Positions 54,152 through 64,000 of a DNA stretch of 64,000 bases are shown in pieces. The notes beneath the pieces are model-generated. The model was not told where the DNA came from. It searched no databases and worked only from the letters and a program-made list of their open reading frames with translations. Source of the DNA: Amphritea atlantica (GTDB lineage Bacteria; Pseudomonadota; Gammaproteobacteria; Pseudomonadales; Balneatricaceae); assembly GCA_024397875.1 (NCBI GenBank), contig CP073344.1, positions 3,215,001 to 3,279,000 of the forward strand, written 5' to 3'. Within the stretch, counting starts at the first letter, position 1, and each line of letters begins with the position of its first letter. The position numbers and the translations under genes were made by a program.

Positions 54152-55666
54152 TCAGCTCAGCTCAGACAGGTCAGCCGGCAACAGCTCCTGCGGCAGATTC
54201 TGATAACAGACCGGGCGCAGGAAACGGCGAATCGCCATAGTACCGACCGAGGTCGCACCAAAGTTGGTAGACGCCGGATAGGGTCCGCCATGCACCATCG
54301 AGTCACATACCTCTACCCCGGTCGGAAAGCCGTTAGCCAGCACCCGGCCCGCTTTACGCTCAAGTACAGGTAGCAGACGCTGCCCGTCGCCGTTATCGGC
54401 ACTGTCAAGGTGCAGAGTACAGGTCAATTGCCCCTTCAGGGATCGGGCAATTTCCAGCATCTGCTCGAAATTACGGGCGGTGACCACCAGCCCCAGAGGA
54501 CCAAAGACCTCTTCACTGAGCACTTCATTTTCCAGCCAGGCATCTCCGCTGGTAACGAACAGGTAAGGGCTGGCATCCCGGTTACTGCAGGAACTACCAA
54601 TTAGCTCGCGCACGTTAACGTCGTGTTTAATCTGCTCAACGCCGGAACGGTACGCTGCGGCGATACCGTCAGTGAGCATGGTTTGCGCACCGATTTCGCT
54701 TAATGCGGCAGATGCGGTCCTGATAAAATTATCCGCGTCAGTGCCTTCGATCACTACTGCAATCCCTGGATTAGTACAGAACTGTCCTGCTCCCATCGTC
54801 AGTGATGCTGCCCAGCCTGCAGCAAGTACATCGCCCCGGGCTGCAACGGCATTAGGTAACAGAAACATCGGATTGACCGATCCCAGCTCACCAAAAAAGG
54901 GGATCGGTTCTGCTCGTCCGACACACAGATCAAACAGCGCCCGGCCACCGGCCAGGCTGCCGGTAAAACCAACCGCCCTGATCAGTGGATGCTGCACCAG
55001 TGCCTGACCGGCTTCCCGGTCGCCGCTCTGAATAAATGAAAACACGCCCGGATGAAAACCGACCGCCTGACGGGCGGCATCGACTGCCTGCGCCACCAGC
55101 TCACCAGTACCCGGATGGGCCGAATGACCTTTAACCACCACCGGACAGCCCGCCGCCAGAGCCGATGCGGTATCGCCACCGGCCACGGAGAATGCCAGCG
55201 GAAAGTTGGATGCACCAAACACCGCAACCGGGCCTATCGGGCGCTGCATCAGCCACAGATCAGGGCGAGGCATTGGCTGCCTGTCTGGCAGGGCCGCATC
55301 GTAATGACGGTCAAGATAATCACCCGCCAGTATATGGCTGGCAAACAACCGTAACTGGCCGACGGTACGTCCCCGCTCGCCAATCATTCGCGCCTCTGGC
55401 AGACCGGTTTCCTGCGAACCAATCTCGGTAATCGCATCGCCGCGGATATCGATCTCATCGGCGATACGGTTTAAGAATTCCGCCCGCTGTTGTCGGCTGG
55501 AATTGCCAAAAGAATCAAAGGCGGCCTCTGCAACTTCAGCAGCCCGCTCAACGTCCTTGACCGTGCCTGCCGAAAATGAATAGGCCTGACCATGGGCCGG
55601 AGTCGATTCGAAGCGGCTATCGCCCGCTATCCATTGGCCGTCGATCAGATGTTTACCCGTCAGCAT
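54152..55666 (-). CDS. Alpha-ketoglutaric semialdehyde (2,5-dioxovalerate) dehydrogenase
   Basis: 504 residues from ATG 55666, which has AAGGAG seven bases ahead. The NADP-type ALDH pattern is FGASNFPLAFSVAGGDTASALAAGCPVVVKGHSAHPGT, catalytic Glu in FFGELGSVNPMFLLP, catalytic Cys in GAGQFCTNPGIAVV. This subfamily oxidises alpha-ketoglutaric semialdehyde to 2-oxoglutarate, the last step of non-phosphorylating L-arabinose breakdown, and fits with the AraD1 enzyme upstream. Confidence 0.92.
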   Translation of the reverse strand: MLTGKHLIDGQWIAGDSRFESTPAHGQAYSFSAGTVKDVERAAEVAEAAFDSFGNSSRQQRAEFLNRIADEIDIRGDAITEIGSQETGLPEARMIGERGRTVGQLRLFASHILAGDYLDRHYDAALPDRQPMPRPDLWLMQRPIGPVAVFGASNFPLAFSVAGGDTASALAAGCPVVVKGHSAHPGTGELVAQAVDAARQAVGFHPGVFSFIQSGDREAGQALVQHPLIRAVGFTGSLAGGRALFDLCVGRAEPIPFFGELGSVNPMFLLPNAVAARGDVLAAGWAASLTMGAGQFCTNPGIAVVIEGTDADNFIRTASAALSEIGAQTMLTDGIAAAYRSGVEQIKHDVNVRELIGSSCSNRDASPYLFVTSGDAWLENEVLSEEVFGPLGLVVTARNFEQMLEIARSLKGQLTCTLHLDSADNGDGQRLLPVLERKAGRVLANGFPTGVEVCDSMVHGGPYPASTNFGATSVGTMAIRRFLRPVCYQNLPQELLPADLSELS

Positions 55667-55699
55667 TACGCACTCCTTACATAAATATTGTTGCATAGA

Positions 55700-57445
55700 T
55701 CAATGGCTGTCTTTGGGTACCGCGGCACCCCGACAGCCCTTCAGAAAATCGAAATCCGCACCAGTATCAGCGCCCTGTACATGCTCGAAGAACAATCGGG
55801 CATAACCGCTTGGGGGTACAGCAACGGTTGACGTCCATGCGGCCATCCGCTGAGAAAATTCCACCTCGGGGATATCCAGATGCAGTCGGCGGTTTTCCAC
55901 ATCGAGCTCAATCATGTCGCCATTCTGTACAATCGCCAGCGGTCCACCGGCGGCGGCTTCAGGAGTCGTATGCAGCACCACAGTACCGTAAGCAGTGCCC
56001 GACATCCGGGCATCAGAGATGCGCACCATATCGGTAATCCCCTGGCGCAGAATTTTAGGCGGCAAGCCCATGTTTCCAACTTCGGCCATACCGGGATAGC
56101 CCTTGGGGCCACAGTTTTTCATCACCAGAATGCAGGTTTCATCAACATCCAGGTTTTCATCATTGATGCGCGCTTTGTAATCGTCGATATTTTCAAACAC
56201 CACCGCCCTCCCCCGGTGTTGCAACAGCTCGGCTGTTGCCGCAGAGGGTTTCAGCACTGCACCACCGGGTGCCAGATTACCCCGCAGCACCACGATACCG
56301 CCGTTTGCCGTCAGTGCTTGATCGACCGGACGGATAACATCATCGTTCCAGCAACGCACATCTTTGACCTCTTCCCAGATAGAGTCTCCGGAAACCGTGA
56401 GGGTGTCTTTATGCAGTTTACCGCCCTCCCCCAGTGCCTTGATCACCACCGGCAGACCGCCGGCATAGAAAAACTCCTCCATCAGATATTTACCTGATGG
56501 CATCAGGTTGACGATGGTGGGAATCTCCCGCCCCAGGCGGTCCCAGTCATCCAGCGTAAGATCAACATTGAGTCGTCCGGCAATGGCCAGCAGGTGGATC
56601 ACGGCATTAGTGGAGCCACCGATGGCACCGTTTACCCGGATTGCATTTTCAAAGGCCTGGCGGGTCATAATATCGGAGGGTTTCAAATCATCTTTTACCA
56701 TCTGCACGATGCGTCGCCCGGTCAGATGCGCCATCACCCGACGACGACTATCCACGGCAGGAATCGCCGCGTTACCAGACAACGCCATGCCTAGCGCCTC
56801 AGCCATACTGGCCATCGTGCTGGCGGTCCCCATGGTGTTACAACCACCGGATGAGCGGGACATCGCCTGCTCCGCTTCAAGAAAATCGTCGGTGGTCATT
56901 TTGCCGGCTTTGATATCTTCCGACATCTGCCATAACGCAGTTCCCGACCCCACCCGCTCACCACGGAACCAGCCGTTCAGCATCGGCCCACCGGACACGA
57001 CGATCGCCGGAATATCCACACTCGAAGCGCCCATCAGCAGCGCCGGGGTAGTTTTATCGCAACCTGCCAATAACACCACGCCATCAAGCGGATTCGCCCG
57101 CAGCGCTTCTTCAACATCCATCGCCGCCAGATTGCGATACATCATTGCAGTAGGACGTAATGAACTCTCACCGGTGGAAAACACCGGAAACTCCAGCGGC
57201 AGCCCGCCGGCCTCGTAAATACCATGGGCGACCCGCTCAGCCAGATCCCGCAGATGCGCATTACAAGGGGTCAGCTGAGACCAGGTATTACAGATCCCGA
57301 TAACCGGACGACCATCAAACAGATCCGCGGGCAGCCCCTGATTCTTCATCCAGCTGCGGTGATAGATATGGTCGCGACTGGTACCACCAAACCACTCTGT
57401 CGACCTCAGTTTGCGCGGCCACTTCGCCGCCTTAAACTCACTCAT
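55700..57445 (-). CDS. L-arabinonate dehydratase (IlvD/Edd family)
   Basis: 581 residues. WPRKLRSTEWFGGTSRDHIYHRSW, LLAGCDKTTPALLMGA, SRSSGGCNTMGTASTMASMAEALG and MKNCGPKGYPGMAEVGNMGLPP carry the [2Fe-2S] cysteines and the substrate site; the C-terminus DFLKGCRGAAVPKDSH is also typical. The whole reads like the Rhizobium L-arabinonate dehydratase, which as I recall also takes D-galactonate and D-fuconate. That would let one enzyme feed both the KDA and KDGal branches here. Start overlaps the SDR gene by four bases. Confidence 0.93.
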   Translation of the reverse strand: MSEFKAAKWPRKLRSTEWFGGTSRDHIYHRSWMKNQGLPADLFDGRPVIGICNTWSQLTPCNAHLRDLAERVAHGIYEAGGLPLEFPVFSTGESSLRPTAMMYRNLAAMDVEEALRANPLDGVVLLAGCDKTTPALLMGASSVDIPAIVVSGGPMLNGWFRGERVGSGTALWQMSEDIKAGKMTTDDFLEAEQAMSRSSGGCNTMGTASTMASMAEALGMALSGNAAIPAVDSRRRVMAHLTGRRIVQMVKDDLKPSDIMTRQAFENAIRVNGAIGGSTNAVIHLLAIAGRLNVDLTLDDWDRLGREIPTIVNLMPSGKYLMEEFFYAGGLPVVIKALGEGGKLHKDTLTVSGDSIWEEVKDVRCWNDDVIRPVDQALTANGGIVVLRGNLAPGGAVLKPSAATAELLQHRGRAVVFENIDDYKARINDENLDVDETCILVMKNCGPKGYPGMAEVGNMGLPPKILRQGITDMVRISDARMSGTAYGTVVLHTTPEAAAGGPLAIVQNGDMIELDVENRRLHLDIPEVEFSQRMAAWTSTVAVPPSGYARLFFEHVQGADTGADFDFLKGCRGAAVPKDSH

Positions 57446-58215
57446 ACCCAGCCTCCGTCAACAATAAAGTTTTGTGCCGAACACATCGATGACGCATCCG
57501 ACGCCAGAAACAAGGCCATCTGCGCAATGTGTTCCGGCAGTACCGAACCCGGCATACACTGGCTGCGCTTGATCAGCGCTTTCGCCTCATCATCAACCCA
57601 CATCTGCAGCTGTTTTTCCGTCATCACCCAGCCAGGCACCAGGGTATTCACCCGGATACCGGCACCACCCAGTTCACGGGCCAGCGAGCGGGTCATCCCG
57701 TGCACGGCCGCTTTACTGGCGGCATAGACCGGATAACCGGCTGTTGCCATCATCCAGCCGACGGAACCAAAGTTAATAATGGATCCTCCACCGGACTGAC
57801 GCATCATCGGCTCTACCGCCTGGGCGGCGAACATCTGGTGTTTCAGATTAACCGTAATCAGCTCATCAAAGCGTTCGCTAGTCAGGGAGTCCAGAGAGTG
57901 GCGCACATCATTGGCGGCATTGTTAAGCAGCACCGTAATCGGACCCAGCTGATCGGCAAATTCACGAATGGTCAACTGATACTCGCGAATATCTGTGATA
58001 TCACAGGGCTTAAATGAAACGCTGTGTCCCTCAGACTTAAGCGTCTTTTCGAGTGCGATTCCGGCCTCTACGGCAATATCAACAAACGCGGTATTCGCCC
58101 CCTGCGCGGCAAAGGCTTCAACCAGGGCCTGACCGATTCCAGACGCCCCGCCCGATATCAGCACAGTGCGCCCCTGCAGATCGGGATAGATCGCGCTGCT
58201 GTTCAGGACACTCAT
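57442..58215 (-). CDS. SDR aldose 1-dehydrogenase (L-arabinose/D-galactose type)
   Basis: 257 residues. NAD(P) motif is VLISGGASGIGQALVEAFAAQG with acidic FVDI; LLNNAAND stands at the NNAG site; the catalytic part is GSVGWMMATAGYPVYAASKAAVHG; C-terminus FLASDASSMCSAQNFIVDGGWV. The SDR in such operons oxidises the aldose to its lactone, here inferred from its place between AraD1 and the dehydratase. Four-base overlaps on both sides show tight coupling. Confidence 0.85.
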   Translation of the reverse strand: MSVLNSSAIYPDLQGRTVLISGGASGIGQALVEAFAAQGANTAFVDIAVEAGIALEKTLKSEGHSVSFKPCDITDIREYQLTIREFADQLGPITVLLNNAANDVRHSLDSLTSERFDELITVNLKHQMFAAQAVEPMMRQSGGGSIINFGSVGWMMATAGYPVYAASKAAVHGMTRSLARELGGAGIRVNTLVPGWVMTEKQLQMWVDDEAKALIKRSQCMPGSVLPEHIAQMALFLASDASSMCSAQNFIVDGGWV

Positions 58216-59183
58216 AATACTCTCACCTCAGACTGACGAGGCGCCTCCTGAGCCACGGTATTTCGCAGCGCCATCCCCAGTTGTGGGGCATCAACTTCAA
58301 TCACATCACCGGGTAAGACCCGGATATTATCCGCAAACGATAATGTCGCCGTGCCAAACATATGCACATGCAGATCACCCGGTTCACAGAACAGCTGATA
58401 TTTAAAATGGTGATGCTCCAGATTCGCGAAGGTGTGCGACATATTGTCTTCACCGGAGAGAAACTCTTTCTCCCACACCACCGCTTCACCACGCATAATT
58501 CGCGAGGTTCCGCGAATATCCTGGGGCAGCTCACCGAGCAGAATTTCAGGCCCAAATGACGCCTGACGCAGTTTCGAATGAGCCAGATACAGATAGTTAA
58601 TCCGTTCAGTCACATGGTCGGAAAACTCATTGGCCACGGCAAAACCGATCCGGTAAGGCACCCGGTCTGCACCGATAACATAGATACCGGCGATCTCAGG
58701 TTCCTCGCTGCCATCCAGGGCAAAGTCCGGCGAAACCAGGTCATCACCCGGGGCTACCGCAGCAGACCCGGTGCCTTTATAAAACCACTCCGGCTGCACG
58801 CCCACATCACCGGGGGCGGGTTTGCCACCTTCGATGCCCATGCGGAACATTTTCATTGAATCACTCAGACCATCACTGCTTTCAGAACTGTGCATTGCAT
58901 CCCGGGCCGATGCTGAACCCAGGTGGGTCAGACCGGTTCCGGTGAGAAACATATGTGCTGAATCCGGATGACGGATCGGGCAGTCCAGCATACCGGCAGC
59001 CGCCAAGGCTGCCAGATCGACAGGCTCACCCAGCCCGTGACGGTCGATAACAGACCTCATATCCAGCCCGGAACTGATCGCTTCCTGAGCCAGTGCATAG
59101 GTCGTTTCGGCATCATTAACCCGGTAGGCTGTAGCCGATTCACGGCAAAGCACACCGCCATCCTTCAATTGAGACAGATACAT
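58212..59183 (-). CDS. gguC: AraD1/GguC family: 2-keto-3-deoxy-L-arabinonate dehydratase (FAH fold)
   Basis: 323 residues. The C-terminal FAH-like catalytic part includes GVQPEWFYKGTGSAAVAPGDDLVSPDFALDGSEEPEIAGIYVIG and SFGPEILLGELPQDIRGTSRIMR with the acidic metal ligands. It belongs to the AraD1 group linked to ChvE-GguAB. It would remove water from KDA to give alpha-ketoglutaric semialdehyde. It lies 12 bases after gguB and overlaps the SDR gene. Confidence 0.88.
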   Translation of the reverse strand: MYLSQLKDGGVLCRESATAYRVNDAETTYALAQEAISSGLDMRSVIDRHGLGEPVDLAALAAAGMLDCPIRHPDSAHMFLTGTGLTHLGSASARDAMHSSESSDGLSDSMKMFRMGIEGGKPAPGDVGVQPEWFYKGTGSAAVAPGDDLVSPDFALDGSEEPEIAGIYVIGADRVPYRIGFAVANEFSDHVTERINYLYLAHSKLRQASFGPEILLGELPQDIRGTSRIMRGEAVVWEKEFLSGEDNMSHTFANLEHHHFKYQLFCEPGDLHVHMFGTATLSFADNIRVLPGDVIEVDAPQLGMALRNTVAQEAPRQSEVRVL

Positions 59184-59195
59184 AACTCCCTCCTG

Positions 59196-60419
59196 TTAAC
59201 GATGCTTGGTTTTGTTGTATACGTCGAAGATCACAGCCGCCAGCAGTACCAGCCCTTTGATCACCTGTTGCCAGTCGATACCGATACCCAGTATCGACAT
59301 GCCGTTGTTCATCACCCCCATAATCAGGGCTCCGACTACGGCACCGATCACTTTACCGACACCTCCTGACATCGATGCTCCGCCAATAAAGACTGCGGCG
59401 ATGACATCAAGCTCAAATGCAAAGCCCGCTTTTGGCGTGGCCGTATTCAGGCGGGCGGCAAAGATCAGCCCCGCTAGCGCAGCCAGAAAGCCCATATTGG
59501 CAAAGGTAAGGAAGGTCAGACGCTCGGTACGGATACCCGACAGCTTGGCCGCTTTCTCGTTACCCCCCAGCGCGTAAATGCGCCGGCCGATAGTCGTTCT
59601 GTTGGTGAGGAAGGTATACGCCGAGATCAGTACCGCCATGGTAATCAGTACATTCGGCAAGCCGCGATAGGTTGAGAGCAGCCAGGAGATATAGATAATC
59701 GATCCGGCAATCAGCAGGTTACGTACCACGAAGAACGCAAACGGCTCATCTTCAATGCCAAATTTCATCGCCCGAGCCCGGCTGCGGGCAGCCAGAAAAA
59801 CAATCGCTGCGGCAGCGATAACACCCAGTGCAACAGCCGTTACGTTGGGCCGGTCAACACCAAAGAGATCCGGAATAAAACCGGTACTCAGCAGCTGAAA
59901 GTTTTTCGGGAAAGGCCCCACGGACTGACCTTCCAGCAGCGCCAGTGTCAGCCCCCGGAATACCAGCATCCCCGCCAGAGTGACGATGAATGCAGGGATC
60001 TTCCAGTAGGCGACCCAGTAGCCCTGTGCGGCACCGATCAGCGTGCCACAAATCAGACAGACCGGCACCACGATAAACATCGGCAGATCCAGATTCACCA
60101 TCATCACGGCAGCGAGGGCACCGATAAAACCGACCACCGACCCGACTGACAGATCGATATGACCGGCCACGATCACCAGCAACATACCGATTGCCATGAT
60201 AATAATGTAGCTGTTCTGCAGGAACAGGTTGGTCAGATTGGCCGGACGCATCAGAGTGCCGTCCGTCAGAAATTCAAACAACGCCATAATGACAACCAAC
60301 GCAGCCAGCATGCCATAGTCTCTCAGATGTCCTGCAAGATAGGACTTCACTGAGGGTTTATCCTGAGGCTCGCGGGCAATCGGGCCTGCCTCTTCAATCA
60401 TTGTTTTTACCGGTTGCAT
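59196..60419 (-). CDS. gguB: Sugar ABC transporter permease GguB
   Basis: 407 residues from ATG 60419, with GGAGAG seven bases ahead. About ten to twelve membrane segments are visible, and the BPD-like EAA-type loop features ALGGNEKAAKLSGIRTERLTFLTF and GGASMSGGVGKVIGAVVGALIMGVMNNGMSILGI are those of the RbsC/XylH/GguB group. It forms the channel of the ChvE uptake system. The charged N-terminal tail of about 30 residues precedes the first membrane segment. Confidence 0.94.
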   Translation of the reverse strand: MQPVKTMIEEAGPIAREPQDKPSVKSYLAGHLRDYGMLAALVVIMALFEFLTDGTLMRPANLTNLFLQNSYIIIMAIGMLLVIVAGHIDLSVGSVVGFIGALAAVMMVNLDLPMFIVVPVCLICGTLIGAAQGYWVAYWKIPAFIVTLAGMLVFRGLTLALLEGQSVGPFPKNFQLLSTGFIPDLFGVDRPNVTAVALGVIAAAAIVFLAARSRARAMKFGIEDEPFAFFVVRNLLIAGSIIYISWLLSTYRGLPNVLITMAVLISAYTFLTNRTTIGRRIYALGGNEKAAKLSGIRTERLTFLTFANMGFLAALAGLIFAARLNTATPKAGFAFELDVIAAVFIGGASMSGGVGKVIGAVVGALIMGVMNNGMSILGIGIDWQQVIKGLVLLAAVIFDVYNKTKHR

Positions 60420-60434
60420 TATTATTCTCTCCAC

Positions 60435-61958
60435 TCACGTATTCACGATCATCGACATGATCTTTTCCTGGCTGGCTTCGTGCCCCACCAATTCACCAGC
60501 GAACGCGCCCTCATTCATCACGTAGATACGATCACACATACCCAGCAGCTCAGGCATCTCAGAGGAGATCATAATGACCCCTTTCCCCTCATCGGCCAGC
60601 TGATTGATAATGCTGTAAATTTCAAACTTGGCACCGACATCGATACCCCGGGTTGGCTCATCAAGTATCAGCACCTCTGGCTGGGCAAACAGCCACTTAC
60701 TCAGCACCACCTTCTGTTGGTTTCCACCTGACAGATTAACGACTTTCTGGAAAACACTGGGGGTACGTATATTTAGCGCTTTACGGTAATCCTCAGCCAC
60801 ACAGCGTTCCCGGGTGTCATCTATGACAGTGTGATGTGATACGCCGTGCAGGTTTGCCAGCGTGGTGTTCTTAAGGATCGTTTCGTCCAGCACCAGCCCC
60901 AGCTCTTTGCGATCTTCAGTGACATATGCAATCCGGTTATTCACCGCATGGCGTACATCAGAGACATCGATCTCTTTACCTCGCAGGTGCACCTTGCCGG
61001 AAATATTCCGTCCATAGCTCTGCCCAAACAGGCTCATAGCAAACTCTGTGCGGCCCGATCCCATCAGGCCTGCAATACCGACAATCTCGCCTTCAGAGAC
61101 GCGCAGATTGATATTTTTAATCATCTGCCGGTCAATGGATTCCGGATGCCAGACATTCCAGTCGGAAACGTCTAACAAGGGCGCACCAATATTCGGTGAT
61201 CTGTGGGGGTAACGGTGCGCCATATCACGACCCACCATATCGCGGATAATATCCGCCTCACTGATATCCTGGTTGCGACAGTCCAGCGTCGAGACTGCCG
61301 CACCATCGCGGATGACCGTAATACTATCTGCGACCCGACTAATCTCATTCAGCTTGTGAGAAATCAGAATTGAGGTAATCCCCTGAGCTTTAAACTCAAG
61401 CAACAGATCCAGTAATTTCTGACTGTCATTTTCCTGTAACGCAGCAGTTGGCTCATCCAGAATCAGCAGTTTCACACTCTTAGAAAGCGCCTTCGCGATC
61501 TCCACCAGTTGCTGCTTACCCACACCTAACTTTTCAATCAGCGTGGAGGGTTGAGCATCCAGGCCTACTTTGGCCAGTAGCCCGAAGGTCCGCTGATAGG
61601 TTTTTGGCCAGTCAACGACCCCCTTCTCAGCGAGCTCATTGCCCAGAAAGATGTTCTCGGCAATCGATAGCAAGGGCACCAGCGCCAGCTCCTGATGAAT
61701 AATGATAATCCCGTTACTCTCGCTGTCTTCGATTCCTTTGAATGCCATGGTCTGGCCTTCATAGTGAATCTCGCCCTCGTAACTGCCATGGGGATAGACG
61801 CCACTAAGAACCTTCATCAGAGTCGACTTACCGGCACCATTTTCACCACACAGGGCATGAATTTCGCCGCGTCTGACTTTCAGACTAACGTTGTCTAACG
61901 CTTTAACACCGGGAAAGGTTTTGGTGATGCCGCGCATCTCCAGAATAATATCTTGCAT
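60435..61958 (-). CDS. gguA: Sugar ABC transporter ATPase GguA (two ATPase domains)
   Basis: 507 residues from ATG 61958; longer upstream forms run into the chvE 3' region. Two ABC domains: the first has [37 protein letters not shown] and [12 protein letters not shown]; the second a degenerate P-loop [17 protein letters not shown], with [16 protein letters not shown] and [14 protein letters not shown]. This is the standard monosaccharide-importer ATPase. It lies between chvE and gguB in the operon. Confidence 0.95.
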   Translation of the reverse strand: MQDIILEMRGITKTFPGVKALDNVSLKVRRGEIHALCGENGAGKSTLMKVLSGVYPHGSYEGEIHYEGQTMAFKGIEDSESNGIIIIHQELALVPLLSIAENIFLGNELAEKGVVDWPKTYQRTFGLLAKVGLDAQPSTLIEKLGVGKQQLVEIAKALSKSVKLLILDEPTAALQENDSQKLLDLLLEFKAQGITSILISHKLNEISRVADSITVIRDGAAVSTLDCRNQDISEADIIRDMVGRDMAHRYPHRSPNIGAPLLDVSDWNVWHPESIDRQMIKNINLRVSEGEIVGIAGLMGSGRTEFAMSLFGQSYGRNISGKVHLRGKEIDVSDVRHAVNNRIAYVTEDRKELGLVLDETILKNTTLANLHGVSHHTVIDDTRERCVAEDYRKALNIRTPSVFQKVVNLSGGNQQKVVLSKWLFAQPEVLILDEPTRGIDVGAKFEIYSIINQLADEGKGVIMISSEMPELLGMCDRIYVMNEGAFAGELVGHEASQEKIMSMIVNT

Positions 61959-62010
61959 ATTACATGTCCTGACTCGCGGACCTGCCAGAGCAAGCCCGCA
62001 GGAATGCGAC

Positions 62011-63069
62011 TTACTTAACCTGATCCATCGAATAGTAGCCGCTGCCAATCACAACAGACTCCCAGTTTGACTGATCAACCAGAACCGGCTCAAGCAGATA
62101 GGATGGAACGATTTTCACACCGTTGTCATAAGTCTTAGTATCATTGATCTCAGGCTTACCACCTTTCAGCAATGCATCAACCATACCCACGGTTACGCGG
62201 GCCAGTTCGCGGGTATCCTTGAATACAGTAGAGTACTGTTCGCCGGCAAGAATGGACTTAACCGAAGGCAGTTCAGCATCCTGCCCGGTGACAATAGGCA
62301 TCGGCATATCGCCAGAGCCATACCCCACCCCCTTGAGTGACGAAAGAATACCGATAGAGAGACCATCGTAAGGTGAAAGTGCACCATTAATGCGACCATC
62401 GGTGTAGTGCGCTGACAGCAGGTTATCCATACGCGCCTGGGCAACGGAGCCATCCCAACGCAGTGTACCCACTGTGCCCATTCCCTCTTGCCCGGATACC
62501 ACTTTGACTTCGCCGGAATTGATCAGCGGCTGCAATACCGACATAGCACCGTTATAGAAAAAGTAAGCGTTGTTATCATCCGGTGAACCACCAAACAGCT
62601 CTATATTGAAGGGAGCTTTATAGCGCGCTCTCAGGCCATCAATCAAGGAAGTCCCCTGCTGCACGCCCACTTTAAAGTTATCAAAAGTGGCATAGTAATC
62701 AACGTAAGCACTGTCACGAATAAGGCGGTCATAAGCAACGACCTGAATACCCGCAGCATGGGCGTTTTCCAGCGCATTCGACAGCGTCGTTCCATCAATC
62801 GCCGCAATCACCAACACATCCACGCCCTTGACGATCATATTTTCGATCTGAGCCAGTTGATTAGGAATATCATCTTCAGCATATTGAAGATCGGTCTTGT
62901 AACCCGCTGTGTTGAACTGCTCAACCATTGAATTACCATCAGAAATCCAACGGGCTGAGGATTTAGTTGGCATGGCGATGCCTACATACCCTGCGGCCAC
63001 AGCAACATTTGCCGTCAAAAACGCCGCACCTATCGCTGCGGTGGCCAGGATCTTCTTAAACTGTTTCAT
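62011..63069 (-). CDS. chvE: Multiple sugar-binding periplasmic protein ChvE
   Basis: 352 residues. Signal peptide [25 protein letters not shown]. The mature part is a Peripla_BP_4-type sugar binder: [66 protein letters not shown], then [19 protein letters not shown] and [33 protein letters not shown]. It captures aldoses (L-arabinose, D-galactose and others in Agrobacterium ChvE). First gene of the operon; the gap to the divergent LysR gene holds the promoter. Confidence 0.95.
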   Translation of the reverse strand: MKQFKKILATAAIGAAFLTANVAVAAGYVGIAMPTKSSARWISDGNSMVEQFNTAGYKTDLQYAEDDIPNQLAQIENMIVKGVDVLVIAAIDGTTLSNALENAHAAGIQVVAYDRLIRDSAYVDYYATFDNFKVGVQQGTSLIDGLRARYKAPFNIELFGGSPDDNNAYFFYNGAMSVLQPLINSGEVKVVSGQEGMGTVGTLRWDGSVAQARMDNLLSAHYTDGRINGALSPYDGLSIGILSSLKGVGYGSGDMPMPIVTGQDAELPSVKSILAGEQYSTVFKDTRELARVTVGMVDALLKGGKPEINDTKTYDNGVKIVPSYLLEPVLVDQSNWESVVIGSGYYSMDQVK

Positions 63070-63548
63070 TTGGATCTCCTATTTGCGGAAGACAAGCAGG
63101 CAACTGATCTTTCTTTGCCTGTACCTGATACCGCTATTATTTTTATTTTAAAACCCTCAGACCCTGATAAGGCCTGTGATCAAGAATAGGGGCTGACTGC
63201 ATAACACTCAAATAGATAAATTAACAATATAAATATCATTTTTGATATACAGTTAAATTTCTAAGCCAATATATGACTATTAAGGAGAGAAAAGTCGTTA
63301 ATGATTATCAATATAGACTTTTTAGATACCGTAATTGGTAACAAGATTTAACTTAACAACCGGAAAAATGTAGAAAGTGCTTTGGGTTGAACAGAAAGCA
63401 ACTCCCAACAGCCCAACCACCGGGATACTGCAACCGAGAGGCACCTGGATATTGATACGCCTGAGAGTCACAGTAAACAATCGCTTAGACATAGCAATAA
63501 AATCCATATATCCTAAATTGACATACCAAATTAAGTATATAAACCACC
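63070..63548. promoter_or_regulatory. Divergent chvE / LysR control region
   Basis: About 480 AT-rich bases. ATATCA-TTTT-TGATAT (63233-63248) is the clearest dyad and a candidate operator. Promoters for chvE and the regulator should lie here but are not placed with confidence. Confidence 0.45.
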
Positions 63549-64000
63549 ATGAAATACAGCCTGTCAAAATACCTTAAAATCAATCAACTACGTCTTATCT
63601 GTGCGATTGCAGAGCACGGACAACTCGGACTCGCTGCCAACGAGATAGCGATTACCCAGCCAGCCGCCTCACGTATGCTGTCAGAGATCGAATCGACGAT
63701 GCAGGCTAAGCTCTTTGAACGCCACCCTAAGGGGATGGTATTAACCCTGATCGGGCAACGGGTGGCCCAGCGGGCACACAACATGCTGGTCGAGCTTCGG
63801 GATATGTCACGGGATGTCGATGAGATGCAACGGGGAGAGCGCGGTATCGTCTCAGTTGGGGCGGTGACCGGTGCTGCCGTCGGCTTTGTTGTTCCCGCTA
63901 TCCGCCAGCTTAAAGCCACTTCGCCCAAAACAGTGGTCAATGTCAATGTCGATACCAGTGACGTGTTAGTGCACGACCTGATTATCGGTAACAACGACTT
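63549..64000 (+). CDS. LysR-family regulator of the sugar operon (GbpR-like), 3' end outside window
   Basis: The frame is open from ATG 63549 to the window edge, giving 150 residues. The wHTH reads KYLKINQLRLICAIAEHGQLGLAANEIAITQPAASRMLSEIESTMQAKLFERHPKGMVLTLIGQ, followed by the start of the effector domain GIVSVGAVTGAAVGFVVPAIRQLKATSPKTVVNVNV. It is divergent from chvE, as gbpR/galR-type regulators are in rhizobia, and probably controls the operon in response to an aldose. Confidence 0.88.
   Translation, partial: MKYSLSKYLKINQLRLICAIAEHGQLGLAANEIAITQPAASRMLSEIESTMQAKLFERHPKGMVLTLIGQRVAQRAHNMLVELRDMSRDVDEMQRGERGIVSVGAVTGAAVGFVVPAIRQLKATSPKTVVNVNVDTSDVLVHDLIIGNND

Overview
The window looks like a contiguous piece of chromosome from a marine gammaproteobacterium, most like the Oceanospirillales/Oceanospirillaceae (Amphritea/Neptuniibacter type). 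The grounds are gene content and protein style: FolX, the RelA-MazG pair, a short-form Pta with AckA, rpsF-rpsR-rplI-dnaB without priB, an Ala/Pro/Glu-rich S6 tail, a BCCT carrier and a ChvE-GguAB sugar system. I could run no database search, so the lineage is an inference.

Layout. 1-25 kb is mostly housekeeping: a SpoVR-family protein (cut by the left edge), HinT, Pta-AckA, YdcH, rlmB-hemH, adk, ppc, relA-mazG, an SPFH protein, a methyltransferase, a thioesterase, a SulP carrier, one IS110-family insertion sequence, and the ribosomal/DnaB block. Gaps between these genes carry small repeats made of triloop hairpins and REP-like sequences.

25-30 kb holds a GlxA-type regulator divergent from a cysteine hydrolase, an OsmC protein, and trpGDC without trpE.

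30.4-39.7 kb is a catabolic island. An AraC-type regulator faces an eight-gene minus-strand series: dienelactone hydrolase/SnoaL fusion, SDR, StyA-like flavin monooxygenase, flavin reductase, outer-membrane channel, and a three-component dioxygenase that reads as anthranilate 1,2-dioxygenase (AntABC). The best reading is indole to anthranilate to catechol, placed directly upstream of the anthranilate-handling trp genes.

39.7-50.4 kb holds folX, a VF530 protein, and a RidA / BCCT / M19-dipeptidase-like / aldehyde dehydrogenase group divergent from a LysR regulator. It is followed by an uncharacterised translationally coupled pair: a 573-residue protein of no recognised family, and a protein that looks like a shortened type-2 malate/lactate dehydrogenase. 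A shared 18-base motif, TTGATAAG-N5-CTTAT, lies upstream of both groups and suggests one regulon. A TauE/SafE permease follows.

50.6-64 kb is an aldose operon: ChvE-GguA-GguB uptake, AraD1/GguC, SDR dehydrogenase, L-arabinonate dehydratase, ketoglutarate-semialdehyde dehydrogenase, DgoK, DgoA and an SMP-30 lactonase, with a convergent GalM and a divergent LysR regulator cut by the right edge. It carries both the non-phosphorylating L-arabinose branch and the DeLey-Doudoroff galactose branch.

Best leads: the indole/anthranilate island, the two-gene uncharacterised unit with its shared operator, the triloop-hairpin repeat family with compensatory base changes, and the IS110 element that appears to sit in the T-tract of a terminator.
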